In this document: piece after piece, positions 53,221 through 63,002 of the stretch
Position numbering within the stretch: the stretch's first letter is position 1
How the letters are laid out: every line of letters starts with the position of its first letter
DNA from: JAUUSJ01 sp964439395
GTDB taxonomy: Bacteria; Bacillota; Clostridia; Lachnospirales; Lachnospiraceae
Assembly (NCBI GenBank): GCA_964439395.1
Contig: CAYTNV010000004.1
Span: 1-64,000 of the forward strand
Length of the DNA: 64,000 bases
Reading direction: 5' to 3'
Made by a program: the position numbers and the translations under genes
The notes under the pieces: model-generated
The model's database searches: none
Seen by the model: the letters and a program-made list of their open reading frames with translations, nothing else
Told to the model about the DNA's origin: nothing

Positions 53221-54141
53221 CTATGCACGCTCTGCCATAAATGCCTCAACCGCCTCTTTTGTAGGCAGAGATGGCTGCGCTCCCAGCTGTTGAACAGAAA
53301 TAGCTGCCGCTGCGCTTGCGTATCTCGCAGACGCCACGATATCCCCTGTCTCGACAAACTTCTTCACAAGAACACCTGTAAAACAGTCTCCCGCCGCTGT
53401 TGGGTCTACTGCATCTACCTTAAATGTAGGAACCATTTTTGAAATCCCCTCACCGTATATATAGGAACCCTTATCTCCCATCTTGAGAACTACGTATTTA
53501 CAGTTAGAACGCTCCTTCAAAATCTTACTTGCTGCAAGACAAGTATCATCATCCACTGGAAGAATTCCAACAAGCGCATCTGTCTCAGTCTCATTCGGAG
53601 AGAGAATTGTAATTCCCTCAAATTTCTCGATTGGACAATCCTGTGCTGGTCCTGCATCAAGACAAGTAATCATGCCTCTTGCCTTAGCAAGCTCAAATGC
53701 GCGAATATTGGACTCCAACGGAATCTCAAGCTGCATCATGAGCGCATCGTACTCGCCATCCTCAAAAGCTTTCTCAACCTGCTCAGGGGTCGTCTCATTG
53801 TTTGCACCAGTATAAATTGCGATGCGGTTCATTCCGTCTTCCTCAAGCATAATAACTGCCATACCTGTATTAGAACCTTCTTTTAATGTAATATTGCTTG
53901 TATCGATATTCACATTTTTTAACATTCCAAGAAGCGCCTCACCGTTTGCATCCTGCCCGAGCGTTCCACAAACAGAAACATCGCCGCCGACCTTAGCTGC
54001 TGCCACCGCAGAATTACTTCCTTTGCCACCGCCAGCATTCGAATATTTTGTTCCAAGAACACTCTCGCTTGGACGCGGCACACGAGGCATCTGAAGAATT
54101 AAATCAATCATAATACTTCCAACCATTAAAATTTTTGCCAT
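53221..54141 (-). CDS. Ribokinase-like PfkB sugar kinase
   Basis: ATP-dependent kinase, probably of ribose. The 306-residue protein (start at ATG 54141, GGAAGG 8 nt upstream; the longer frame to 54216 lacks support) has NAGGGKGSNSAVAAAKVGG (about 36-54), typical of ribokinase, and DAVDPTAAGDCFTGVLV (about 242-258) with the catalytic Asp in AAGD. No ribose transporter or rbs operon genes are next to it, so the exact sugar is open. Confidence 0.88.
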   Translation of the reverse strand: MAKILMVGSIMIDLILQMPRVPRPSESVLGTKYSNAGGGKGSNSAVAAAKVGGDVSVCGTLGQDANGEALLGMLKNVNIDTSNITLKEGSNTGMAVIMLEEDGMNRIAIYTGANNETTPEQVEKAFEDGEYDALMMQLEIPLESNIRAFELAKARGMITCLDAGPAQDCPIEKFEGITILSPNETETDALVGILPVDDDTCLAASKILKERSNCKYVVLKMGDKGSYIYGEGISKMVPTFKVDAVDPTAAGDCFTGVLVKKFVETGDIVASARYASAAAAISVQQLGAQPSLPTKEAVEAFMAERA

Positions 54142-54360
54142 ACTATATACCTTCCTTTCTGCAATCTGTAGAATCTCAAAATAAGCTTTCTTTATCACAT
54201 CATTCTTATTTTTCACTCTACTTTCATGCTTTAAATATGTAACCCTTTATAAGAATATTTTATAAAAATACATAGTCTAAGTCAATGCATATTCTAATAC
54301 AAAATGTCGTAAAACTTTCCTTTATAAAAACGCTAAACCTGAAAAGAAAAAAACACAACG

Positions 54361-54391
54361 AAAAAAAGAGTTATCTATTTCCTGATAACTA
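54361..54391 (-). terminator. Intrinsic terminator after the AAA-ATPase/nuclease pseudogene
   Basis: On the minus strand AGTTATC-AGGAAATA-GATAACT followed by CTTTTTTT. The remainder of the 54142-54473 gap is AT-rich with nothing recognised. Confidence 0.9.
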
Positions 54392-54473
54392 GATTCTTTG
54401 AACCTGGTATCATCTCTATATCTTCACAACTCCAATCATAATGTACTTACTTTTTTCTAAAACTTCAAGATTA

Positions 54474-56077
54474 TCAGACAACTGCCTCTATCAATACTTT
54501 ATCCCCAATTACAATTTCTTTTACTCCAATTTCCTTCTTTTTATTAAAATTAAAACTAATCATATATCCTTTTTTTACATGATAATCATCCATATATCCG
54601 ACAAGTTGCTTTTCACCGCGATTATTATATTCCTGACCATGCCATATCTTCATTTCTACAACATATTGCTCACCGTGATAATCCACAATTACATCTGTTC
54701 TGCGCAAATCTCTAGTTCGAGATTCAATATAATAATTTCCAGTTCCATTAATAATCGAACGCAAATATAAAAGAAAATATCTTCTCCCCTCATCCTCGAT
54801 AAATTGAGCCTCTCTATTCCCATAAAGAAAATGAAAATGTTCCACAAACTTCTCAAGAATTCTCCGCATATTTAAGTAACCATCCATTATAAATTGACTT
54901 CTATCTTGCAAAGAAGCCTTATAGATGTCTAATCTTTGCATTTCCGACTCAGCTAAATATCGATTATATAGACGCATCTCAAAAATTCTATTTGCTATCG
55001 CTACCGTTCCATTTTGATTTTTAATAAATCCAAACATCATTGCCGTATCCATATCCTGATTATCAGAATCATAGACAATAGTTTTTCCTGTAAACAATAA
55101 TGTTTTTAACATAGAATTTAGTTCTGGATAATTCGTTAACTTTCCAATTAATGATTCAAATAGTGTGTTTTTTTCTGACAAAATCATCTTTACTGCTCAT
55201 AACATCCACTCTTTGTCCATACCGCAGTTTTCGTTTTGAATCCATCTGTTCCACTAACTTTCTCATCCATCAATTTACATAATCTAGAAACTAAAAACAG
55301 ATAACCAGAAGTATAATCATAAATTAGCCTAGCAATTTCATCTACATTCATACCTGTATGATAATCGGCTTCATATTCATAAAGCATACCAGCAATTTCA
55401 TGCTTAGAAAAGCTCATATCAATTTCAAAATCAGCGGCTATATTCCAAGGACTATTGACTCTCCTCTCTTCCTCTGGATGTAGTTTCCTTTTTAAATTCT
55501 TTATATCGTAAACTCCAGCAAGAATAACTGAATGGAAAGTAGGATGTACATCATAATTAATATAATAAGCTCTTAGCTGTGACAAAAAATCAAGAAATAC
55601 TTGATTATTCGTTGCACTATCTACCTCATCAATCATTAAAACTATAGGCTTATCTGCAAACTTACAAATGGCAGTCAAATCTTTAAAAAGTCCTCTAAGC
55701 CTATAACTCCCCTTTTCCTTTTCAACATAGTCTTTCATATATCCTACTACTTTTTGTGTTTCTATATTATCGATAAAATCAATTTCCTCTAGACATTCTA
55801 AAAAATAATCTGCAAAAGAAAGAGAAAACGTATTTTCATTTGTAAACTCTTCATTTCCAAACATCTGAAAATCCATAAAAATAACATAATATTCTTTTTG
55901 AAGATAATGCTTTAAAGCTCTTAATGTTGTTGTCTTACCATACTGCCTAGCACAATTTATCGTAAAATATTTTCTCGAATCAACCAACTTTTTTATCTCT
56001 TCTAATCTCTTATCCAAATTCACCATATAATGTTTCTCTGGTGTACACAAAGCAATTGTATTAAAAATCTTAGCCAT
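54474..56077 (-). pseudogene. Frameshifted AAA-ATPase-like/PD-(D/E)XK protein
   Basis: Members of this widespread gut-bacterial family are single ~530-residue chains with an N-terminal AAA-ATPase-like domain and a C-terminal PD-(D/E)XK nuclease-like domain. Here the N-terminal part (Walker A-like CARQYGKTTTL, then PIVLMIDEVDS) ends abnormally at KSGCYEQ-stop. The C-terminal part begins in another frame (MILSEKNTLFESL, with IVDYHGEQYVVEMKIW). Adding one G at about 55193-55197 (GAGCA to GAGGCA) would restore a continuous chain through YEAVKMILSEK. It is either a real inactivation or a sequencing error. Start at ATG 56077 with GGGGAG. Confidence 0.8.
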
Positions 56078-56305
56078 ACTATACACTCCCCTTTCCAAGA
56101 TTTTCATCTCTAAAATTCATCATTTATTAATTCGTTTCTCTTTCCTTACTCCAACCAACTTCTAATCATCCTTAGAATGTTTACTTTATCTAGCAGCTTA
56201 ACACTATTCAATAAAACATAAAACTGATCAATCTAAGTTTGAGTAACAACTGCCGAACAATGGTAAAATTGACGCAAAGCTAACTCCTAATAACTTTTTC
56301 CATCT

Positions 56306-56525
56306 TTAACCGACATATTCCTTACGTTTTTCAGTAAGTACCTCTCTATATTTACCTAATATATCATAAACATTCTTTTTGGTCACAAGAGTTTCTATCT
56401 TTTTTCAATTAATGCGATAATAAACCTCATATTCAGTTGTCATTCCAGAATAATACTGAATCTACCACCAATATTACTGTTCTATTATTAAATACCTTAA
56501 TCACACTTGTAATACTAATATTCAT
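56306..56525 (-). pseudogene. Decayed small gene of unknown function
   Basis: Minus strand. AGAAGGAGCAA precedes an ATG at 56525. The frame reads MNISITSVIKVFNNRTVILV and then shifts by one base near VVDSV into MTTEYEVYYRIN. One in-frame TGA follows, and it ends with VTKKNVYDILGKYREVL before a stop at 56306. With one frameshift and one stop, about 73 residues make one coherent sequence, so this looks like a recently broken gene. No family recognised. The rest of 56108-56608 shows nothing. Confidence 0.5.
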
Positions 56526-56608
56526 TTGCTCCTTCTGATAACTTAAAACATATATAACACACGGAAATCAATTTTGCAAAATGCAGGAAAATATATTATA
56601 ATAGCTTC

Positions 56609-56820
56609 ATGAATAAGAAAAGCATGAAGTGGTACTTCGAGGACTTGGAAATAGAAGAAGAGTACGTGCAGACCGAAGAACTGCGCAAAGGCATGAATGT
56701 CAGCAGCAAAACAGAGAAGAATCGTGACCGAATCGAAACGCGGACGGCTTACACAACGACCGACATTTGTTGGATGGCTGGCAAATCTGAATGGCGGAAT
56801 CTGTCCTGCGAATTACTACT
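56609..56820 (+). pseudogene. ISAs1-family transposase remnant
   Basis: About 68 codons resemble the middle of ISAs1/H-repeat transposases. KWYFEDLEIEEEYV is followed by KTEKNRDRIETRTAYTTTDI and then WMAGKSEWRNL. The RIETR-x-x-Y and I-x-W segments are characteristic. The similarity stops near 56815 and the reading frame continues into unrelated AT-rich sequence. No terminal inverted repeats are visible, so it is a dead fragment. Confidence 0.75.
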
Positions 56821-56976
56821 CTCCATTAGCTTAATATATAACTTGAATAAAAATATATATTCAAGCTCTAATTCACAAACAATGTACCATAAAAAATTTT
56901 TTATATATTTCAAAATAGCAAATGAACATAATAATTAAAAACTAATAATCTTATCATATGGAAGGAGGAAAATGTA

Positions 56977-57120
56977 ATGTTAAAAGCATTGGGAGCTTTT
57001 ATATTAAGCATTAGTATTGGTGTATCACTATCTTTTTTTAGTAACAGCTTAGGTATTGTCGCATCAATTAGTATTATAGGTGCATTTCTCATATATCAAA
57101 ACGAACAGAAAAATAAATGA
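56977..57120 (+). CDS. 47-residue two-helix membrane protein
   Basis: A very small gene with an excellent ribosome binding site, GGAAGGAGGAAAATGTA. The protein has two hydrophobic segments (about 5-21 and 25-40) separated by SNS and a short charged tail (QNEQKNK). No family is recognised. It faces the secreted protein gene at 57261 across a shared terminator. It could be a small stress or toxin-like membrane protein, or a partner of its neighbour; this is speculation. Confidence 0.65.
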   Translation: MLKALGAFILSISIGVSLSFFSNSLGIVASISIIGAFLIYQNEQKNK

Positions 57121-57171
57121 ATATACATATCAATCTTTAATCAAAGATTTTTTCCAGTTCTTAATATTTTA

Positions 57172-57222
57172 TAAAAAAAGAGTGGTCTACTCATTAAAAT
57201 CAATACATAGACCACTTTTTTA
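57172..57222. terminator. Bidirectional terminator
   Basis: AAAAAAGAGTGGTCTA and TAGACCACTTTTTT form the stem with A/T runs on both sides, so it can end both the 56977 plus-strand gene and the 57261 minus-strand gene. Confidence 0.92.
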
Positions 57223-57260
57223 ATTAAATAATATTAACTATCTAATATCTCTTTCTTTTA

Positions 57261-58085
57261 TCAAGAAATTGTATGTTGACTACCATGGTCATCATAACTA
57301 CTTATTCCAGATATTGAAAAACTCCCATATGTTTCAACATCAACACTTATACTTCCTGCAATTGTTGGATGTACATAATGTCCATATAATGTAGACGAAC
57401 CACTATATGTAGTATTTTTTGGAACAAGATTAAATGTTGCATACCCATATAAACTTGTCGGAATAATCCCTACATAACCTTTGAGATCAGCATACCATGA
57501 CACTCCTGAAGGACTTGCATTTGCAAAACCTGGTTCATAAGAATGAGTCTGACTTTGAACAAAGTGACTATTTGTGCCGTCACTATAATACCCATCATAT
57601 TTGTCATACTTTCTAAACGAATTATCAGCCATCTCAAATTTACTACTGTCCCACGAAACAGCAATAGGATCTTGCCAACGACATATAGGAAGATGAAGCC
57701 ATTTATAATTATAAATCACTTTAATATAATTAAGGCGACCATAATCATCTTTATATTTGCAATAAATAAATGCTAATGAAAGATCAGATGTAGATATTTG
57801 ACCTTTGGGAGAAATATATGTGCCATCTTCATTGATATCTAAATCCGAAAATACTCCCTCTTCTTCATTATAATAACTCATTGTTGCTCCAGCAAAATCA
57901 ACCTTTTCATTAAGAAGTTCTTCTTTTAAATCGGTATCCAATGTTTCCAAGACTATTTTCGGATATCCACGTTGTTCCAAAGCTGTATCAATATCAGTTT
58001 CAGAAGCAAAGACAGTAGTTGATATTCCAAGTATCATACAAAAAATAAAAAATATTGTAAATATACTTTGAAAACTTTTTTTCAT
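57261..58085 (-). CDS. Secreted protein of unknown function
   Basis: The 274-residue protein has a Sec signal peptide (1 to about 28, cleavage after VFA). Its mature part is rich in Tyr, Ser and Asp, with probable beta structure. Segments such as YNYKWLHLPICRWQDPIAV, SPSGVSWYADLKGYVG and LYGHYVHPTIAGS look like conserved family blocks but match no function I know. GGAAGGTTAAAATTAATT precedes the ATG. It pairs convergently with the 47-residue membrane protein in an accessory patch. Role unknown. Confidence 0.8.
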   Translation of the reverse strand: MKKSFQSIFTIFFIFCMILGISTTVFASETDIDTALEQRGYPKIVLETLDTDLKEELLNEKVDFAGATMSYYNEEEGVFSDLDINEDGTYISPKGQISTSDLSLAFIYCKYKDDYGRLNYIKVIYNYKWLHLPICRWQDPIAVSWDSSKFEMADNSFRKYDKYDGYYSDGTNSHFVQSQTHSYEPGFANASPSGVSWYADLKGYVGIIPTSLYGYATFNLVPKNTTYSGSSTLYGHYVHPTIAGSISVDVETYGSFSISGISSYDDHGSQHTIS

Positions 58086-58494
58086 AATTAATTTTAACCT
58101 TCCTTTTCTAAAATATAAAGTACTTTATATAATATACAATAATACAAATCTTTCTCAAAGACAATATATTGTGTTATACTACAATGAGAAAAGATATCAA
58201 TTGTGTTACACTCTTCTTATTTTCAACTGCAGACCTAAAAACTAAAACTTTCATACAAAATATAATAAAATCCGCCATTTTCTATAACATCCCTTCTCAT
58301 ACAGTTTTACCAACGCACATCCAAAAAAGAAGCCATCATAAAAATTCAACTCCCATCGAAGTCCCTCATTTTACAACAGCTTCTTCATTACTAACTATCA
58401 GCCAGCCCCTTATTACCATCTATTATCCATTCACTATTCTTGTATCCACTTTATATAAATCTCATATACTTACGTTAGAAAAAGAATTCAACTC
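58086..58494. other. Gene-free AT-rich spacer
   Basis: A plus-strand open frame (58169-58534) runs through it but has no ribosome binding site, no recognisable domain and overlaps the end of uxaC. Nothing else seen. No terminator for uxaC could be identified. Confidence 0.5.
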
Positions 58495-59901
58495 CTATAA
58501 ATCAAATCCAAAATATTTGACTGCATTATTATAAGAAATATTCTCCACCATCTTTCCAAGAACTTTCTCATCCGCTGGATACTCACCATTCTCAACCCAA
58601 TTGCCAATCAAATTGCAAAGAATTCTTCTAAAATACTCATGTCTTGTATAAGATAAGAAGCTTCTAGAATCTGTGAGCATTCCGATAAAATTTCCAAGAA
58701 GACCGAGATTAGCTAAAGATATCATCTGATCAGTCATTCCCTGCTTATGGTCATTAAACCACCAAGCGGAACCCTGCTGAAGCTTTCCAGCTACACTCGC
58801 ATCCTGGAAACATCCAAGAATTGTTCCGATAGATGCATTATCATTAGGATTTAAGCTATAGAGAATTGTCTTTGGAAGCTCGTCTGTCTTAATCAATGCG
58901 TTTAAAAACTCTGCCATCTGCGCAGATGGAGCGTAGTTATCGATACAATCATATCCTGTATCTGGTCCAAGTCTATAATACATTAATTCATTATTATCTC
59001 TCTTACAACCATAGTGAAGCTGCATTGCCCATCCGAGTTTATTATACTGCTTACCAACAAAAAGCATAAATGCTGTCTTAAATTTTAGTTGGTCTTCTTT
59101 TGTCATAATTTCTCCAGCTATTCTTCTTTCAAATATCTCCTCAAGCTGTTCTTCCGTAGCTGGAACATACATAATATACTCAAGAGCGTGATCCGATACT
59201 TTGCAGCCACGTTCATTAAAATAATCTAGACGAATTTTTAATGCTTCTTTTAACTGTGCAAAACTTTGAATTTTTATTCCACTTACTTGACTTAAAGTTT
59301 TTAAATAATCTAAATACTCTGGTTTCTCGATATTCATTGCCTTGTCTGGTCTCCAAGCTGGGAGAACTTGAACATCAAATGTATCATCCTTTGCAATTTT
59401 CTCATGCCATTCTAAAGAATCAACCGGGTCATCTGTTGTACAAATTAATGTAACAGCAGATTGCTTAATAAGATTTCTTACTGTCATAGAATCTTGCTGT
59501 AATTTTTTATTGCAAATATTCCACACTTCCTCGGCTGTCTCTGCGTTTAAAGCTCCCATATAGCCAAAATATCTTTGAAGCTCTAAATGACTCCAATGAT
59601 AGAGTGGATTGCCGATAGCTTTTTCCAAAGTTTCCGCCCATTTTTGGAATTTCTCTCTGTCAGATGCATCTCCTGTAATATATTTTTCATCAATTCCGTT
59701 AGAGCGCATCTGACGCCATTTATAATGGTCACCTCCAAGCCAAACTTGAGTAATATTGTCAAATTTTCTATCCTCGGCGATTTCCTTTGGATTAATATGA
59801 CAGTGATAATCTAAGATTGGCGTGTTTTTAGCATATTTATGAAAAAGCATCTGAGCCATCTCAGTTTCTAATAAAAAATCTTTATCCATGAATTGTTTCA
59901 T
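58495..59901 (-). CDS. uxaC: Glucuronate (uronate) isomerase
   Basis: Converts D-glucuronate to D-fructuronate and D-galacturonate to D-tagaturonate. The 468-residue protein has the DYHCHINPKEIAEDRKF motif (about 32-48) with metal-ligating His residues. GGDHYKWRQMRSNG and the C-terminal LTDSRSFLSYTRHEYFRR are also diagnostic of UxaC. AGGAGGAAAAATAG precedes the ATG. It follows the LacI regulator by 33 nt, and the TRAP transporter genes lie further upstream on the same strand, so it belongs to a hexuronate operon. Confidence 0.96.
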   Translation of the reverse strand: MKQFMDKDFLLETEMAQMLFHKYAKNTPILDYHCHINPKEIAEDRKFDNITQVWLGGDHYKWRQMRSNGIDEKYITGDASDREKFQKWAETLEKAIGNPLYHWSHLELQRYFGYMGALNAETAEEVWNICNKKLQQDSMTVRNLIKQSAVTLICTTDDPVDSLEWHEKIAKDDTFDVQVLPAWRPDKAMNIEKPEYLDYLKTLSQVSGIKIQSFAQLKEALKIRLDYFNERGCKVSDHALEYIMYVPATEEQLEEIFERRIAGEIMTKEDQLKFKTAFMLFVGKQYNKLGWAMQLHYGCKRDNNELMYYRLGPDTGYDCIDNYAPSAQMAEFLNALIKTDELPKTILYSLNPNDNASIGTILGCFQDASVAGKLQQGSAWWFNDHKQGMTDQMISLANLGLLGNFIGMLTDSRSFLSYTRHEYFRRILCNLIGNWVENGEYPADEKVLGKMVENISYNNAVKYFGFDL

Positions 59902-59934
59902 CTATTTTTCCTCCTATAAGCCCAAGGCGGAAGC

Positions 59935-60939
59935 TTACAATTTTGTCGTCTGTCTCTCAATAATATCACAAGGCACACAAATCTTTTGCTCCGCCTCTTT
60001 ACCTTCTAATGCATCAACAAGTGCCTTTACTGCGGAGATTGTCGTTGTTTTTACTTTACTATCTATGGAGGTTAATTCTGGGTCAGAGCAGACAGAAATA
60101 ATTGAATTATTATATCCAATAATATCCATATCTTCTGGCACGCGAAGTCCCTTCTCTTTTGCATACTTTAAGCCTGCAACAGCTAAAACATCATCGCTCG
60201 TCAAAATACCGTCAAAAGAAATTTCATGTCTTTCTAAATCATATAAAGCTTCCTTAATTTTCTCGATATCATTTTCCACCTGTACCATATATTGGTCATC
60301 AATCGAAATCTCTCTCGACAAAAATGCTGCCTTATATCCTTCTCTTTTCTTAATTCCGCTGTAGGAAGTCCCAGAGCGATATAAATATAAAATATGTTCT
60401 CTCCCCTTATCAAGCAGCGCATTGGTCACTTGGAACGTCGCCAAAAAATCATTACAAAAAGCACAGTAGACATTCTTCCCTTCCATATAACCATTTACAA
60501 TAGCGATTGGAATTTTTTTTGCCGCTTCCAAAATATATTTTCTATCTTTTTCCTCTTTCTCCACATAGGTAGAGCCAATCATAATAACGGCATCCACTCT
60601 CTTAGACTGCAAAAGCTGCAATGATTTCTTTTTTTGTTCAAGCTCATAGCCACTACAATTTAAAATCGTGTCATAACCATAAGTGCTAAGTGTCTGTTCT
60701 GCATAATAAACACCATTTGCCAAAAAAGTATCCGAGGCATCTGGACACATAATTCCAATCGTCTTCATCGAATTCAATCCAAGTCCTCTGGCAAATACAT
60801 TGGGAGTATAATTTTCTTCCTCCATAACTTCTAAAACCTTCCGTTTTGTCTTCTCACTTACCTTATCACTTCCATTTAACACACGCGATACGGTAGCAAT
60901 TGATACTCCTGCTTTCTCTGATACATCATATATATTCAT
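59935..60939 (-). CDS. LacI family regulator of hexuronate genes
   Basis: The 334-residue protein (ATG at 60939) has the LacI headpiece MNIYDVSEKAGVSIATVSRV (1-20) with NGSDKVSEKTK. A periplasmic-binding-like effector domain follows (TIGIMCPDASDTFLA, then DGILTSDDVLAVAGLKYAKE). A short in-frame extension to 60963 lacks support; AAGGAAAAATA precedes the chosen start. It sits between the TRAP genes and uxaC, which argues for uronate-responsive control. Confidence 0.92.
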   Translation of the reverse strand: MNIYDVSEKAGVSIATVSRVLNGSDKVSEKTKRKVLEVMEEENYTPNVFARGLGLNSMKTIGIMCPDASDTFLANGVYYAEQTLSTYGYDTILNCSGYELEQKKKSLQLLQSKRVDAVIMIGSTYVEKEEKDRKYILEAAKKIPIAIVNGYMEGKNVYCAFCNDFLATFQVTNALLDKGREHILYLYRSGTSYSGIKKREGYKAAFLSREISIDDQYMVQVENDIEKIKEALYDLERHEISFDGILTSDDVLAVAGLKYAKEKGLRVPEDMDIIGYNNSIISVCSDPELTSIDSKVKTTTISAVKALVDALEGKEAEQKICVPCDIIERQTTKL

Positions 60940-61125
60940 TATTTTTCCTTGCCCTTCTATCATTCATTCTATATGATACATTATCGAAAGAAAATCTTCC
61001 GATACAGCGCTTCGCTCTGCTTTTTCCGATACAGAGAATATAGTAGATTCACAGTTAAGTTTCTCCTCAACTTATCATCGCAAAAGAGCATGTCTGCCGC
61101 GCAAACTCCTCTTTTTACTACCCTA

Positions 61126-61139
61126 TGTAAGCGCTTTTT
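61126..61139 (-). promoter_or_regulatory. cre-like / LacI-type operator between dctM and lacI
   Basis: The minus strand reads AAAAAGCGCTTACA, 12 of 14 positions of the Firmicute cre consensus (TGWAANCGNTNWCA). It is in the 60964-61194 gap, so it could be a CcpA site or the operator of the neighbouring LacI protein. Confidence 0.5.
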
Positions 61140-61194
61140 TTGTATCATACCACGAGCAAAAATCTTAGGCAAGGTTTGGTTCTATAAACTTCTT

Positions 61195-62502
61195 TTATAC
61201 ATATCCCATTAAACTTGGCAAAAATAATGAGATTTGCGGAATATAAGTTACTAGCATAAGCACGATGAAAATGGCTAAAAAATATACTAATAACTGTGGA
61301 ATAACGGATTCAAGCTTTACCTTACCTACCTTTACACCTACAAAAAGCGTTGTTCCAACAGGAGGAGTAATTGTACCAATACAAAGGTTAAAAATTAACA
61401 TAATACCAAAATGGATTGTATTCATTCCAAGTGCTGTACAAACTGGAAGAAAAATAGGTGTAAATATAAGACAAGCTGGTGTCATATCCATAAATGTTCC
61501 TACTATCATCAAAATTATATTAATAATAAGCAAAATAATAAATTTATTATTTGTAAGTCCAAGCAACGCAGATGAGATTGCTCCAGGAATTCCTGTAAAA
61601 GCCATAACCCATGACATAATACTAGAAACACCAATTAAAAATATAATAATACCTGTCATTTCTGCACTTTCTTTTAAAATCTGAGGTATATCTTTCAGTT
61701 TAATAGATTTATAAAAGAAAAGTGACAAAATTAAGCTATATACTACAGCTACTACAGACCCCTCTGTCGCTGTAAAAATACCAAAAATAATACCGCCGAT
61801 TACGATTACAATAAGCAATACACAAGGGAAAGCCTGAACCATAACATTCATTGCTTCCTTCGCTGTAAATCTATCCGTACTTGTATAACCTCTTTTCTTC
61901 GCCAATACTAAGATGACAAGCATGCAAGCTAGCCCCCATAAAATTCCTGGTATATATCCAGCCATAAAAAGTGCTGCTACAGACGTCCCTCCACTTACGA
62001 GGGAAAATGTAATCATAACATTACTTGGAGGAATCAAAAGTCCTGTCGGTGCAGTTGCAATATTGGCTGCCGCGGAAAAGTTTGGGTCATATCCTTCATC
62101 CTCCTCGATTGGTCCGATAATAGAACCCATGGCAGAAGCTGCCGCTGTACCAGAACCAGAAATAGCGCCAAAGAACATATTCGCAACTACATTTGTCTGA
62201 GCAAGAGCGCCAGGCACACGACCTGTCACAAGTTTTGCAAGATTAATAATTCGAACTGCGATTCCACCTTTATTCATAATATTTCCAGCAAGAATAAAAA
62301 ACGGAATGGCCAAAAGTGAGAATACTGAAATTCCTGAAAATATTCTCTGTGCACCAGTAAGTACAGTTGCCTCTAAATTTAATACCGGCAAAATTGCGCA
62401 GATAGATGAAAACCCAAGTGCCACAGAAATTGGTACACCTGCAATTAACATGACAACCAGCAATACTAAAATAATCAATCCTGATAATACTGCAATATCC
62501 AT
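61195..62502 (-). CDS. TRAP transporter large permease (DctM family)
   Basis: Membrane subunit of a Na+-coupled, binding-protein-dependent transporter. The 435-residue protein has about twelve hydrophobic segments. The signature blocks are GAISGSGTAAASAMGSIIGP (about 114-133), PSNVMITFSLVSGGTSVAAL and TPPVGTTLFVG (about 376-386), typical of DctM/SiaM. AGGGGGGAAAATAA precedes the ATG. It lies 11 nt after the small permease gene. Linked to uxaC, so hexuronates are the probable substrates. Confidence 0.95.
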   Translation of the reverse strand: MDIAVLSGLIILVLLVVMLIAGVPISVALGFSSICAILPVLNLEATVLTGAQRIFSGISVFSLLAIPFFILAGNIMNKGGIAVRIINLAKLVTGRVPGALAQTNVVANMFFGAISGSGTAAASAMGSIIGPIEEDEGYDPNFSAAANIATAPTGLLIPPSNVMITFSLVSGGTSVAALFMAGYIPGILWGLACMLVILVLAKKRGYTSTDRFTAKEAMNVMVQAFPCVLLIVIVIGGIIFGIFTATEGSVVAVVYSLILSLFFYKSIKLKDIPQILKESAEMTGIIIFLIGVSSIMSWVMAFTGIPGAISSALLGLTNNKFIILLIINIILMIVGTFMDMTPACLIFTPIFLPVCTALGMNTIHFGIMLIFNLCIGTITPPVGTTLFVGVKVGKVKLESVIPQLLVYFLAIFIVLMLVTYIPQISLFLPSLMGYV

Positions 62503-62513
62503 TTATTTTCCCC

Positions 62514-63002
62514 CTATTCTTCTACTTTTTCTATTATATTTCCAGTTGCCAAATCAAAGATATTCAAAATTCCGTATAAAACAATCATTACACCTGAAAG
62601 TGGCACTGCCGTGTAAACTATTCCCATTGGAATTCCTAAAGAAGCAGTAACTTGAGTCATTGTTAAACTCATGATTCTAATTCCACCATATAATAATACA
62701 ACTGCGGCAAAGACAATAATTCCAATCTCAATGATAATATCTAAAATTTTCTTTGTATCTTTCGGCAATTTATCCGCCAAAAATCCCATCCTCATATGGT
62801 CTCTTTTTCCAAATACATAAGCTGCAGAAAATAAAGCAAGCCATGTAAAGGAATAGGTAAGTAACTCCTCTGAAATTGTACTTGGGCTATTAAAAAAATA
62901 ACGGGAAATAATTTGATAACTTCCTACTATAATCATTAGCACAAAAATAATACAGCAAAATGCCACTAAAACCTTATCTAAAATATCACGAATTGCTTTC
63001 AT
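62514..63002 (-). CDS. TRAP transporter small permease (DctQ family)
   Basis: The 162-residue protein has four transmembrane helices and the DctQ pattern (YFFNSPSTISEELLTYSFTWLALFSAA-like region, about 33-58, containing EELLTYSFTW, and VFGKRDHMRMGFLADKLP). It overlaps the binding protein gene by 17 nt, showing coupling. GAGGAGGCGAAGGAAA precedes the ATG. Confidence 0.94.
   Translation of the reverse strand: MKAIRDILDKVLVAFCCIIFVLMIIVGSYQIISRYFFNSPSTISEELLTYSFTWLALFSAAYVFGKRDHMRMGFLADKLPKDTKKILDIIIEIGIIVFAAVVLLYGGIRIMSLTMTQVTASLGIPMGIVYTAVPLSGVMIVLYGILNIFDLATGNIIEKVEE

Noticed and set aside
58169..58534. Plus-strand open frame of 121 codons between the secreted protein and uxaC
   Set aside because: No ribosome binding site, low-complexity composition, and it overlaps the end of the well-supported uxaC on the other strand.
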